Assembly (NCBI RefSeq): GCF_016909015.1
Contig: NZ_JAFBFA010000016.1
Location: 35,152-99,151, forward strand
Length of the DNA: 64,000 nucleotides
Source of the DNA: Gracilibacillus alcaliphilus
GTDB lineage: Bacteria; Bacillota; Bacilli; Bacillales; Amphibacillaceae
Direction of reading: 5' to 3'
Positions 51,234 to 59,706 of the stretch are shown here, piece after piece (positions within the stretch are counted from its first letter, which is position 1; each line of letters opens with the position of its first letter). The translations under genes were made by a program, and so were the position numbers. The notes beneath the pieces were generated by a model. It was not told the DNA's origin, searched no databases, and saw nothing but the letters and a program-made list of their open reading frames with translations.

Positions 51234-52271
51234 ATGGGCTTGAAAGTAGGGATTATTGGTTGTGGATCTATCACTCGTTTTCGTCATGCACCAGAATATG
51301 CAGCTAACCCATTTGTAGACAAGCTAATTTTTTATGATAGAAATATGACGAGGGCCAAAGACCTGGCTGCAGCCTTCGATGGTGAATATGTAGAACAAGT
51401 GGAGTCACTATTTTCTGACGAAGAAATACAAGTGATTAGTGACTGTTCTTCTAATGAATATCATGAAGTGTATTCTACTCAAGCTTTATTAAGTGGGAAG
51501 CATGTTCTATGTGAAAAACCTATTTCCTTAAGTATTGCAGGGGCAAATAGAATAATCGCTGCGCAAAAGAAATCAGGTAAGAAATTAATGGTCGATCATA
51601 ACCAGCGTTTCAGCAAGGCACACATAAAAGCAAAGGAAATCCTTGATAAACAAGAGCTAGGTAAAGTATTGTCTTTTAAGACCACATTCGGTCATAGCGG
51701 ACCAGAGAATTGGAGTGTCAATAAATCTAATTCTACCTGGTTTTTTAAAAAAGACAGGTCTGGACTTGGGGTGGCAGGAGATCTTGGTATACACAAGATT
51801 GATTTGATTCATTATCTATTGGATGACAGAGTGACCGAAATAAGTGCATTTCAAGGCGTATTAGATAAAGTGGATGATAAAGGAAATCCAATTGAAGTTG
51901 CTGATAATATTGTGTGTACATTGAGGACGAAAAAAGGCTGTCTAGGTACAGCAGTATTTTCATGGACATATTATGGCGAGGAAGATAATAGTACTACCAT
52001 CTATTGTGAAAAAGGTATGATTAAGATTTATGGAGATGCTGACTATTCATTAAAGGTTATTACGTTACAAGGTGAGCAGATTCTGTATCAGATAGAAGAA
52101 ATTCAAACTAACACTAATCAAACAAATAGCGGTGTAATAGATTCTTTTATCGATAGCGTTGTACATGATAAAAAAACGGCCGTAACTGGCGAAGATGCTT
52201 TAAATGCATTAAAAGTTATTCTAGCAATCTTGGAATCAGCTGAGAATCAATGTATTGTCAAGGTGGAATAA
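51234..52271 (+). CDS. Gfo/Idh/MocA-family NAD(P)-dependent oxidoreductase
   Basis: A 345-residue dehydrogenase. The Rossmann domain starts KVGIIGCGSITRFRHAPEYA, and the catalytic lysine lies in CEKPIS (about 96-101). The second domain has VAGDLGIHKIDLIHYLLDD with the usual Asp and His. Members oxidise inositols, glucose derivatives or other sugars, often together with IolE-like isomerases as here. It is the last gene of the transporter operon. GGGAGTG precedes the ATG. Confidence 0.93.
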   Translation: MGLKVGIIGCGSITRFRHAPEYAANPFVDKLIFYDRNMTRAKDLAAAFDGEYVEQVESLFSDEEIQVISDCSSNEYHEVYSTQALLSGKHVLCEKPISLSIAGANRIIAAQKKSGKKLMVDHNQRFSKAHIKAKEILDKQELGKVLSFKTTFGHSGPENWSVNKSNSTWFFKKDRSGLGVAGDLGIHKIDLIHYLLDDRVTEISAFQGVLDKVDDKGNPIEVADNIVCTLRTKKGCLGTAVFSWTYYGEEDNSTTIYCEKGMIKIYGDADYSLKVITLQGEQILYQIEEIQTNTNQTNSGVIDSFIDSVVHDKKTAVTGEDALNALKVILAILESAENQCIVKVE

Positions 52272-52391
52272 TGATATGTGACAAAAGATAAACATGAGAC
52301 TTGACGAATTTGTATAGTGTTAAAGATAAAAATTACTGTTAGCCTGTACTGCTGGCAGAAAAGAAATTTTTTTTAAAAAAACCTATAGGCT

Positions 52392-52418
52392 CTTGGACAG
52401 TATTACTTACTGTTCAAG
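52392..52418 (+). other. Hairpin behind the transporter operon, weak terminator
   Basis: CTTGGACAGTA and TACTGTTCAAG form an 11-bp stem with one G-T pair and a 5-base loop. No good T-run follows, so it is uncertain as a terminator. Confidence 0.4.
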
Positions 52419-52487
52419 AATGCCATTTCCTTCAAAAGATCGCTCCTATGTTAGACCCTCTTTTCCCTTTAAGAATTGATAAGCCCC

Positions 52488-52528
52488 TTAACCAAATCCT
52501 TTCTCTATTCTATGATAGAATAAGAGAA
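52488..52528 (+). promoter_or_regulatory. Promoter region and inverted repeat ahead of the Wadjet operon
   Basis: TTAACC (52488-52493) and TATGAT (52511-52516), 17 bases apart, could be the promoter. Over the -10 lies ATTCTAT-G-ATAGAAT (52507-52521), a perfect 7-1-7 palindrome. With one bulge it extends to TTCTCT at 52501-52506 and AGAGAA at 52523-52528. It may be an operator or a 5' hairpin just ahead of the jetD ribosome site. Confidence 0.5.
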
Positions 52529-52547
52529 AGGTGGAGGTGTATATCCC

Positions 52548-53852
52548 TTGATACCAATAGAATGGAACGATTATTTAAATAACTATATTTTATTAAAACA
52601 TGAAACATTACATGTATTAGATGCTGTAGAGAATAAGGATATGATAGAGGTTGATGTTATCAAACGAACGGTTCGGACGAGGCGAACTACAGCGAAGCTG
52701 ACATTTGGTTTAACCGATAGGGGCAAACCTCCAGAAAAAGTGGTGAATCTATTTCCTAGTCCGTATGCAAGACGGCAGTTATCGCTGACAGATGAGACGT
52801 ACGAATGGATGCGGAATGGCTGGGTAATTAGAGAGTATCGTCTGGGAAAAGATGAACGGACGATCAAAAAGGAACAATACCGTATGGGTCTTGCCTTATT
52901 TCAATATCAGCAAAAGTTAGGCTATCAAAAGGAACAAGATAATAAACAACAGCTGACAGAGTGGATTAATGCATGGCAAAAAGTCCAACATGCTAGCACA
53001 AAGGGTGTTTCGCAGCGAACCGACTTACTAAATCGACTGGCGGATCAATTAGCATTACTTGCTGAAGAGGCACAGTATGCTATCGACCATAATACGTATC
53101 GATTCAAACAATTGAATGCCAGTTGGCGACTAAAGAAGCAAGTGACTTTTCTCCATTTCTTGCTAGCTTTATATCAGATATCCGCTGCTGAATCTCACTT
53201 TGATTGGAAGCAAATTGGTGCACGTTATTACCGTGTCATAGGCGGATCTAAGATGTTTGATACTTATAAGAGGGAGTTTATTGAACAGGCAGAACAGTTA
53301 ACAGAACGACCGTTACAGTTATTTGGCTTAACTAGTTTGGGTTCTATTACACCGATCTATTTTACTGGGTCGATGCAGGGAAGAAATGCCATCTATCAAT
53401 TTGGCAGTATGCATGCGACGACAGATTTAGCGGTGTTTACGGATCAATTTTCAACGAATGCGGACGTTTTGTGGCTGGTGGAAAATAGAGGTGTGCTGAC
53501 AAGAATGGCCTATGAACAGGACTTTGTAAAAGAATCTAATAGTCTTGTGCTAGCCATGGATGGTCAGTTGCGGTCTGCCCATCGGCAATTGATTCATGAT
53601 TTAGCAGCTTGTGTACAGCAAGTTATTATTTGGACAGATGTGGATGAAGCGGGTTTGGTGATTGCAAGAGAGGCATTCCAGCTTACACTCTCAAGCCAGA
53701 TAATTATCAAATGGGTAGTACCACCGTTAGAGACAGTGTCCAGCTTCGAACAATTTGAGGCACGATATCAACAAGCCATTCGATCTAGCAAAGAAGAACA
53801 GGAGCAAGAAATTGGAGGGGTACAGCAATGGAAAACATGGATCAAAAACTGA
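52548..53852 (+). CDS. jetD: Wadjet system nuclease subunit JetD
   Basis: A 434-residue JetD-like protein, the topoisomerase VI-like nuclease subunit that cleaves plasmid DNA once the SMC-like complex has extruded it. The C-terminal Toprim fold is visible: the conserved Glu in LWLVENRGVLTR (about 311), LVLAMDGQLRSAH, and the metal-binding DxD in IIWTDVDEAGLVI (about 363-365). The N-terminal ~250 residues look like the helical/winged arm of the family. The start is TTG at 52548 with GGAGGTG eight bases ahead. It overlaps jetA by 25 bases. In this cluster jetD comes first, unlike the jetABCD order of type I. Confidence 0.85.
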   Translation: MIPIEWNDYLNNYILLKHETLHVLDAVENKDMIEVDVIKRTVRTRRTTAKLTFGLTDRGKPPEKVVNLFPSPYARRQLSLTDETYEWMRNGWVIREYRLGKDERTIKKEQYRMGLALFQYQQKLGYQKEQDNKQQLTEWINAWQKVQHASTKGVSQRTDLLNRLADQLALLAEEAQYAIDHNTYRFKQLNASWRLKKQVTFLHFLLALYQISAAESHFDWKQIGARYYRVIGGSKMFDTYKREFIEQAEQLTERPLQLFGLTSLGSITPIYFTGSMQGRNAIYQFGSMHATTDLAVFTDQFSTNADVLWLVENRGVLTRMAYEQDFVKESNSLVLAMDGQLRSAHRQLIHDLAACVQQVIIWTDVDEAGLVIAREAFQLTLSSQIIIKWVVPPLETVSSFEQFEARYQQAIRSSKEEQEQEIGGVQQWKTWIKN

Positions 53853-55243
53853 TTTCTGTGTTTGAAATGGATAGTGATAAACCAGAGCTGCTTCAATCGA
53901 TGCGCGATATTGTTGCTTTTTCTGGCGTATTAAAAGAACTTAGTGATAAAGATTATTTTCAGTCACCCACTCAAGTGTTAAGGTTTCTAAGGGTAATCCA
54001 TCTGATTAACTTAGAGGCACTTGGCATGAGCGATCCGATTGAAGATGAAGAACAATTATACTATCGTTACCGCCACTTATACGGATATGATGAGGAGATC
54101 ACACTTGGCTTTATTAAACGACTTATCTATGTGTTGGGGAAATATAATTGGATTACGAAAACAGCGAGACGTATTAAGATGCGCGATGTTGGCAAGCGAA
54201 TGATGGATGTGCTGATTCGGCTGGCTAATGATTCTCTTGCCTATTATTTAAACGACGAGGTCGCTCGCTCCCTTTTCCAAGCAAAAAGGGATGCAGAACT
54301 AAGTGAGGCCTATGATGATAAAGGTATATCTGGCGGAAATAAGCTAGCCAGTATGATTCGAAATGTGGAAGAGGCAGTGGAATTACTGGTTGCAAGGGAA
54401 CTGGAGTATTTAGCAGACCGGAATGCGCTGACACAAGTGGAAGTGATTCATCAATTAATGCAAGAGTTAGAAGGTAAAATGGAAGAAAGAATCGCCAAGT
54501 TTGAAACCTTGGATCAGGAGCTTGTTTTTGCGACGATTAAACAGCGGGGAACAACAGCGATTAGTGAAGGAACAAAGTTCAGTTTGGGTACGATCAACAA
54601 AATTTTGAAGTTTGCCCATTTGCAAGAAACCGATGTGATTCATGCGATTCACCCAGAGCTGCTCCGTCAATTTATTGTGAGTACCTTTAAGCCTCCATTA
54701 GGATCAGATATTCCCGATGCCCACCAGATACTTAGTTTCATGGAACAGGGTCAGTATGAAGAGGAAGAAATGGATGGGATTTGGGTACCAGTCAAATTTG
54801 CCAGCCCGATTTCACCGATCACGATTGATGAGGGCATTGATTATTTGGAAAACTATCAACCGATTACAGAAGATATTGAAGAAACCATGGAGGAAGCGTT
54901 TCCAGAATTAGATGAAGTGATGGAAGATCAATTAGAGGAATTAATGGGTGACTCCAAATGGCAGATGACGAAACAGATGATTCATACCGAACAGCTGGAA
55001 AATTATCTTGAGCAAGTGGAAGAAGCAGGGTTAGATGAGTTAATTGTGAATGCTGGATCATCGAATTGGAGTGATGTATTAAATGGCTTAATTGGTGTAT
55101 CGGCACTTGCCGCCAATAAAAAGGCAGATATCAACGAAAACGCAAAGAAAAAACTCGTTCATGACACAGCTGATCGAGATTGGAGGTGGGCAGACAATGA
55201 ACAAGGAACCTATGGCGTTCGAAAACGAAGAAGAGAACGATAA
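53828..55243 (+). CDS. jetA: Wadjet system kleisin-like subunit JetA
   Basis: A 471-residue protein matching the JetA family of Bacillota Wadjet systems (DUF5716-like; the MukF/kleisin role). It is mostly helical with a winged-helix start (VFEMDSDKPELLQSMRDIVA) and a long acidic middle. The tail QLENYLEQVEEAGLDELIVN is followed by a basic end (GVRKRRRER). It should bridge the ATPase heads of JetC and bind JetB. GGAGGGG precedes the ATG. The end overlaps jetB by 47 bases, so the operon is tightly coupled. Confidence 0.83.
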   Translation: MENMDQKLISVFEMDSDKPELLQSMRDIVAFSGVLKELSDKDYFQSPTQVLRFLRVIHLINLEALGMSDPIEDEEQLYYRYRHLYGYDEEITLGFIKRLIYVLGKYNWITKTARRIKMRDVGKRMMDVLIRLANDSLAYYLNDEVARSLFQAKRDAELSEAYDDKGISGGNKLASMIRNVEEAVELLVARELEYLADRNALTQVEVIHQLMQELEGKMEERIAKFETLDQELVFATIKQRGTTAISEGTKFSLGTINKILKFAHLQETDVIHAIHPELLRQFIVSTFKPPLGSDIPDAHQILSFMEQGQYEEEEMDGIWVPVKFASPISPITIDEGIDYLENYQPITEDIEETMEEAFPELDEVMEDQLEELMGDSKWQMTKQMIHTEQLENYLEQVEEAGLDELIVNAGSSNWSDVLNGLIGVSALAANKKADINENAKKKLVHDTADRDWRWADNEQGTYGVRKRRRER

Positions 55244-55904
55244 TACCAATCCGTTGACCGCCTTACAAGCGGTGCAAGGTTATTTAGCAAAGGGGGAAGA
55301 GCTAGCATTTATGCAAATCTTGTTTTCCTCTTCTGCTACGATTCGGAGGGGGAATTTTGGCTTGTCCCGTAAAGAAGTCGAGAAATTATTAGATATTACC
55401 GGTGATGATGAGGCCTTTGATTCCTTTTTAAAACGAGTAAATGCAGCAGTCAGCCGTTATTTTCAGGTGATCTATGATGAGAGAAGGAATCAAGTGGTGG
55501 CGCTGATGCGTGTTCCTGCTAAACAAGCAAGAAACGTACTGAGCAAGGAGAGCTTGGCCATCCTGATGTTTATCTTTTACCATCAAGAAGTATTACAAAA
55601 CGAGTACACCTTGTTCTCACAATTGATTCAAAGCTTTGGGCATGAATCATTACAAGTAACTAGAAAGATCCAAGCTAACTTAGATCCTTTGAAGAAGATC
55701 GGAGCCATCGAGAACTATGAGGCTGGTTCCAATGAGGATGCCTATCAACTAACAGCTATTGGTGTCCACCTTTTTTCTGATTCTTATCTGCGCCGGTATA
55801 CCGAGTTTAGTCAATCTAATCAGCTTCATATGGATGATGTGCTGCGATTTTTCAAACGATATAACTTGAATGGAGGGGTAACTGATGATTCCTTGGAGGA
55901 TTAG
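55197..55904 (+). CDS. jetB: Wadjet system KITE-like subunit JetB
   Basis: A 235-residue protein in the jetB position, resembling the DUF6063/MukE-like family. Two winged-helix-type stretches can be followed (IRRGNFGLSRKEVEKLLDIT; SLAILMFIFYHQEVLQNEYT), with the end LRRYTEFSQSNQLHMDDVLR. ATG 55197 is chosen because GGAGGTG (55182-55188) is nine bases ahead; an opening at 55092 lies deep inside jetA without a ribosome site. It overlaps jetC by 20 bases. Its identity rests on position as much as on sequence. Confidence 0.8.
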   Translation: MNKEPMAFENEEENDNTNPLTALQAVQGYLAKGEELAFMQILFSSSATIRRGNFGLSRKEVEKLLDITGDDEAFDSFLKRVNAAVSRYFQVIYDERRNQVVALMRVPAKQARNVLSKESLAILMFIFYHQEVLQNEYTLFSQLIQSFGHESLQVTRKIQANLDPLKKIGAIENYEAGSNEDAYQLTAIGVHLFSDSYLRRYTEFSQSNQLHMDDVLRFFKRYNLNGGVTDDSLED

Positions 55905-58900
55905 ATTTTCTGGGATTCGTGATTATACACCAACTGTGATGGACTTCTCTGATAAAGATGATCATATTCTGATTTCCGGACCGAATGGAGCTGGTAAGTC
56001 CACGGTTACTTTTTGTATGGGTGGTGTACTTTATTCCAGCAAGGTAGATGTGGAAGGGCTAAAATCGAACAATCTGCCAACTGGTCAAACATGGCGGGCA
56101 AAGATCGAACTGCTTTTTAAAAATGATGGAAAAGTGAAAATGGATGCCCCATTGTTTGTCCAATTTCGCTTAGATGTGGAACAAAAGCCTGGTGAACCGG
56201 TAAAAAAGGAATTTTATATTGAAGAGGGAGATACCATTGATCAATGGGAACGGTCGACGAAATTCTCATCGGGGGGCAATCTCAATTTTACCGAATATAA
56301 GAATCAAGTGTTGTACAAGTATGCAGTGGATCCAGATGCCTTTTATTTAATCTGGTATCAAAAAGAAGTGAATCAATTTGCTGTCATGCACCCAGAAGAA
56401 CGTTTTCGCATCTTTAGTGAGATGAATGGTATTGATAAGATTCAGAAAAACTGGGAAGAAAGTAAGGAATTGGTCAAGGAAACGGAACGAAGCTTACAAG
56501 AGGCTGAGAGTAAGCAAGGTCTTAATAAATTGCAGCTTAAGCAAAAGAAAACCGAATTGGACCGCTATTATGATCGTAATCGCAGGCTGGAGGAAAGTTT
56601 TAAAGAATATGGTACCGCTTTGAAATGGCTGGAACACTATCACCTTCAGCAAATAGACCAATTAAAAGGTCAGATCGGCGAATTAACGGAAACGAAGCAA
56701 GAGACAGTCGATAATATCAAAGACTTGGAAATGGAGCATATCGATCAACAAGAACAACAGCGAGTGTTTCAAAAGAATCTCGCGGAACTTAATGAACGCA
56801 ATCAGGCATTAGAGCAAGAATTAGCGCAGCTAAATCAGCAGTTAAAAGACAGGCAGGAAAAACGCGAGGCTATTTCCAATGAAATCGTTGAGATTACTCG
56901 AAAAGTAGATCGTATTGGCATGTCGAAGGAAGAGGTGGAACAGACCTTAGCAGAAGCTGAGGAAAGGGCGAATAGGCTATCTTCTTCTATCCGAGAGAAA
57001 GAACAACAGGCGAGAGAGCTTTGGGATAAGGTAAATAAACAGGTAAACCAGCATATTGCTGCATTACATCAAGAAATAAAACAAGATGAAACCCAATTGA
57101 AGCGGGTAAGAGACCTCATCGAGACCTATCATAGCAGTAATGTCGTACAGACAGAAATGGATGAAAATGACCGTAAGCTGGACAAGCATAAAAATAGGGT
57201 CTTGGAACTGAAAAATAAAAGACAAGCGTTGGAGAAGGAATTAGGATACCTCAAAAAGAATCAGGTTATCAGCCCACGGCAGGAATCATCGATTACATAC
57301 TTTAAGCAGCGCAATATAGACGTATATCCATTGCGTGAACTACTAGAACTCGATGAAACAGCAAAGCCTAATGATGAACTGTTATTTGAGACGATTAAAT
57401 ATACCCTTTTTGTAAATAAGAAGCACTTTCAAGCACCGAATGACTTATACCACGTGCCATTACCTGATATTGTGCCAGATAAGCTGATCAGTCATTTGCA
57501 AGACAAACATATCAAAGTAAAGAATGGTCTAGCAGATGATCATTATGCCTTTGCAGTCAAGGCGTTATGGTGGACACGGTCTTTCTTCGAGGCAGAAGAG
57601 CCAGTGATTCGACAAGGTTCTCTTGTTGATCGACGTGGAGTTCGAGGTCCTCAAGAGGCAAAGAAGATTATTTTGAGTGAAAAAATGTTAAAAAAACACC
57701 GAGAAGAGATCCAAAAAGAGTTCACAGTCACACAAGATACTATCGATAACCTTCAGGATACAATCAAAGCTTTGAATGAAAAGAACACGGTATTATTTAA
57801 GAGACGTGAAGCATTGAAAGATGCCGAGGCCGTTCTTACCCAGGAAAATGATCGGGAATTACGCAAAGAAAAGTATAGAAAGCTAGTCGCACAAAGAGAT
57901 GAATTATTTGATGAACAGGCACATATTCAGTCAGAATTAAATGAAAAGAACACGTCTTTAGCTGAATGTAATCAAAAGGTAAGCACCTATCGTGCGTATC
58001 GAGCTACCTATCTTTTATATGAACAAGAGCAAGAGAAAATTGCTGAAGTACAGCGTTTGGATCAGGCGATAAAGGAATTAAAAAATAATAAACAAACCAA
58101 GAATAAACAGTTAAGTGAGTTAAGCAATTTGCTGGATAAACAAACTAGGGAAGAACGCCAGCTTATTCGGCACATCGAAGACCTGGCAGATCGTTTAAAT
58201 GCCCGAGTTCGTGAGGTGGACCAATTAAAACGACAAATTGAAGACAGATCAGAGGAAAGAGTGACAAGTGAAGAGAGTTATATTGCGACACATCGTGAGC
58301 TGCAGCAGCTGCGAGTATCGGCAGCATATCCTTTAGAGGAGAGCTTACCTGAAATCACGAGATCAAAAGCAGAAGAGATGCGTGAGCGAGGGAAAACCAT
58401 CTATGATCATGCTGTCCATGAATCTGGAATTGACGAAGCTGCTCCTGAGAATTACAGCAAAATGAAAGAAGAATATGAACGATCGGCCAATGAAGTGAAG
58501 AAATCGACTATGCTGCTAGAAGAACATCGGGAGCGGATGGAACGCTTTAAGGAAGATCTGGAGGATACCATCAATATGAAAATGATTGGTGTCAATCAGA
58601 AATTTGTTCATTATATGTCCTTATTCGGTTTTGAAGGGAAGATTGAATGGGATTATATCGTTAATCGACACGGACAAACCCGCTACAAACTGTATATTAA
58701 AGCAAGAAAAGAAGGACACCGCGGCAGATTAGAAGATGTCAGTGAAAAGGCGCGAGGTGGTAAAGTAGGAAAAGGTGTATCCGGCGGGGAGGAATCTCTG
58801 AGTTCATTACTGTTTGCTTTGGCGTTACTGCAAACCATTGAAGCTTCCCCAGGGTATATTGTGTTAGATGAATTTGACAGCGCATTAGATGAAGGACGCA

Positions 58901-59094
58901 AGGATAAAGTATTCGAATTATATGAACAAGAATTAAATCGCAAAATGATTATTCTTACGCCAAAATCTCATGAAGAAGAGTATTTATATCGCTTTTCAAA
59001 AGCTTATGTGGTTCATCATAATCCTAATGTTCCGAAAAGTACGGTATTTAAGGTGAAACGCAAAACAAGGCAGTATATAAGTAATGTGGAGTAA
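55885..59094 (+). CDS. jetC: Wadjet system SMC-like ATPase JetC
   Basis: A 1069-residue SMC/MukB-like ATPase. Walker A GPNGAGKSTVTF is at about 32-43. Two long coiled-coil arms (about 190-480 and 590-830) surround a hinge-like globular part (about 480-590: ITYFKQRNIDVYPLRELLEL ... FAVKALWWTRSFFEAEEPVI). The signature is GKGVSGGEESLSS (about 965), and Walker B is YIVLDEFDSALDEG (about 991). It extrudes DNA loops by ATP hydrolysis and presents small circles to JetD. It is the last gene of the operon, followed by a strong terminator. Confidence 0.9.
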   Translation: MIPWRIRFSGIRDYTPTVMDFSDKDDHILISGPNGAGKSTVTFCMGGVLYSSKVDVEGLKSNNLPTGQTWRAKIELLFKNDGKVKMDAPLFVQFRLDVEQKPGEPVKKEFYIEEGDTIDQWERSTKFSSGGNLNFTEYKNQVLYKYAVDPDAFYLIWYQKEVNQFAVMHPEERFRIFSEMNGIDKIQKNWEESKELVKETERSLQEAESKQGLNKLQLKQKKTELDRYYDRNRRLEESFKEYGTALKWLEHYHLQQIDQLKGQIGELTETKQETVDNIKDLEMEHIDQQEQQRVFQKNLAELNERNQALEQELAQLNQQLKDRQEKREAISNEIVEITRKVDRIGMSKEEVEQTLAEAEERANRLSSSIREKEQQARELWDKVNKQVNQHIAALHQEIKQDETQLKRVRDLIETYHSSNVVQTEMDENDRKLDKHKNRVLELKNKRQALEKELGYLKKNQVISPRQESSITYFKQRNIDVYPLRELLELDETAKPNDELLFETIKYTLFVNKKHFQAPNDLYHVPLPDIVPDKLISHLQDKHIKVKNGLADDHYAFAVKALWWTRSFFEAEEPVIRQGSLVDRRGVRGPQEAKKIILSEKMLKKHREEIQKEFTVTQDTIDNLQDTIKALNEKNTVLFKRREALKDAEAVLTQENDRELRKEKYRKLVAQRDELFDEQAHIQSELNEKNTSLAECNQKVSTYRAYRATYLLYEQEQEKIAEVQRLDQAIKELKNNKQTKNKQLSELSNLLDKQTREERQLIRHIEDLADRLNARVREVDQLKRQIEDRSEERVTSEESYIATHRELQQLRVSAAYPLEESLPEITRSKAEEMRERGKTIYDHAVHESGIDEAAPENYSKMKEEYERSANEVKKSTMLLEEHRERMERFKEDLEDTINMKMIGVNQKFVHYMSLFGFEGKIEWDYIVNRHGQTRYKLYIKARKEGHRGRLEDVSEKARGGKVGKGVSGGEESLSSLLFALALLQTIEASPGYIVLDEFDSALDEGRKDKVFELYEQELNRKMIILTPKSHEEEYLYRFSKAYVVHHNPNVPKSTVFKVKRKTRQYISNVE

Positions 59095-59104
59095 CAAAAA
59101 GATG

Positions 59105-59146
59105 AAAAACGATCCTATCAGGAAAATTCCGGCAGGGTCGTTTTTT
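59105..59146 (+). terminator. Intrinsic terminator of the Wadjet operon
   Basis: AAAAACGATCCT and AGGGTCGTTTTT pair around a loop, followed by a T-run. It begins ten bases behind the jetC stop. Confidence 0.88.
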
Positions 59147-59517
59147 ATTTGTTTAATGATAATTTTTCAGCAGCAGGCTGAGGTGTTATATAACTATACC
59201 TGAAATAGTTACAATGGTTCGAATAGTAGTATTACCAACTAGTCATTTATATTTGATATAATAATAGACAAATTATGAAAGCGTGCTCTAAACTGTAGTT
59301 GGGGAGTGATACTAAAAGATGATCAAAGCTTTTTCGTATAGCTGTGAAAGGCATAAACTACTTTTATTATTCAAACTGCAGAATTATTGGTCGATTAGGA
59401 ATAGTACCATTAATTACGTAAAATAATGGTTAAAGATATCAAACTATTTTTTAATGAGTTGTGAGGTTTAATAACCTATATGTTTCTCTAGGCAAATAAG
59501 CGGATATGCTATAAGAG
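59147..59517. other. Gap behind the Wadjet operon, no convincing gene
   Basis: AT-rich sequence. A 35-codon frame (59319-59426) has GGGGAG twelve bases ahead but no recognisable content. No promoter was fixed for the helicase gene that follows. Confidence 0.4.
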
Positions 59518-59667
59518 GATGTTCAAAAAGTACTCAAATAATAAGCGGCGGATCTCTGCGTTGACATGATTTTTCCGATACTCACGTATGTCAAAGCATA
59601 CGCTCCGTTCGTAAAAATCATGTCGCCTTGACCTTCTTGCTTCTAATTTGGCACTTTTTGAACACGC
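59518..59667. mobile_element. MITE-like palindromic element with 12-bp terminal inverted repeats
   Basis: The ends are TGTTCAAAAAGT (59520-59531) and ACTTTTTGAACA (59653-59664), perfect inverted repeats. Inside, GACATGATTTTT (59563-59574) pairs with AAAAATCATGTC (59613-59624), and CGTATG with CATACG at the tip (59585-59602). The ~145-bp unit can fold into one long branched hairpin and has no gene. This is the form of a miniature inverted-repeat element or an exported small repeat of Bacillaceae genomes. It sits between the Wadjet operon and the helicase gene. Confidence 0.72.
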
Positions 59668-59706
59668 ACTATCAAGAAACAACCGTAAAGAAACAGAGGT
59701 GCTCAG

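Noticed and set aside
59319..59426. 35-codon frame upstream of the primase-helicase gene
   Set aside because: Poor ribosome site spacing, no recognisable content, and it lies in AT-rich intergenic DNA.
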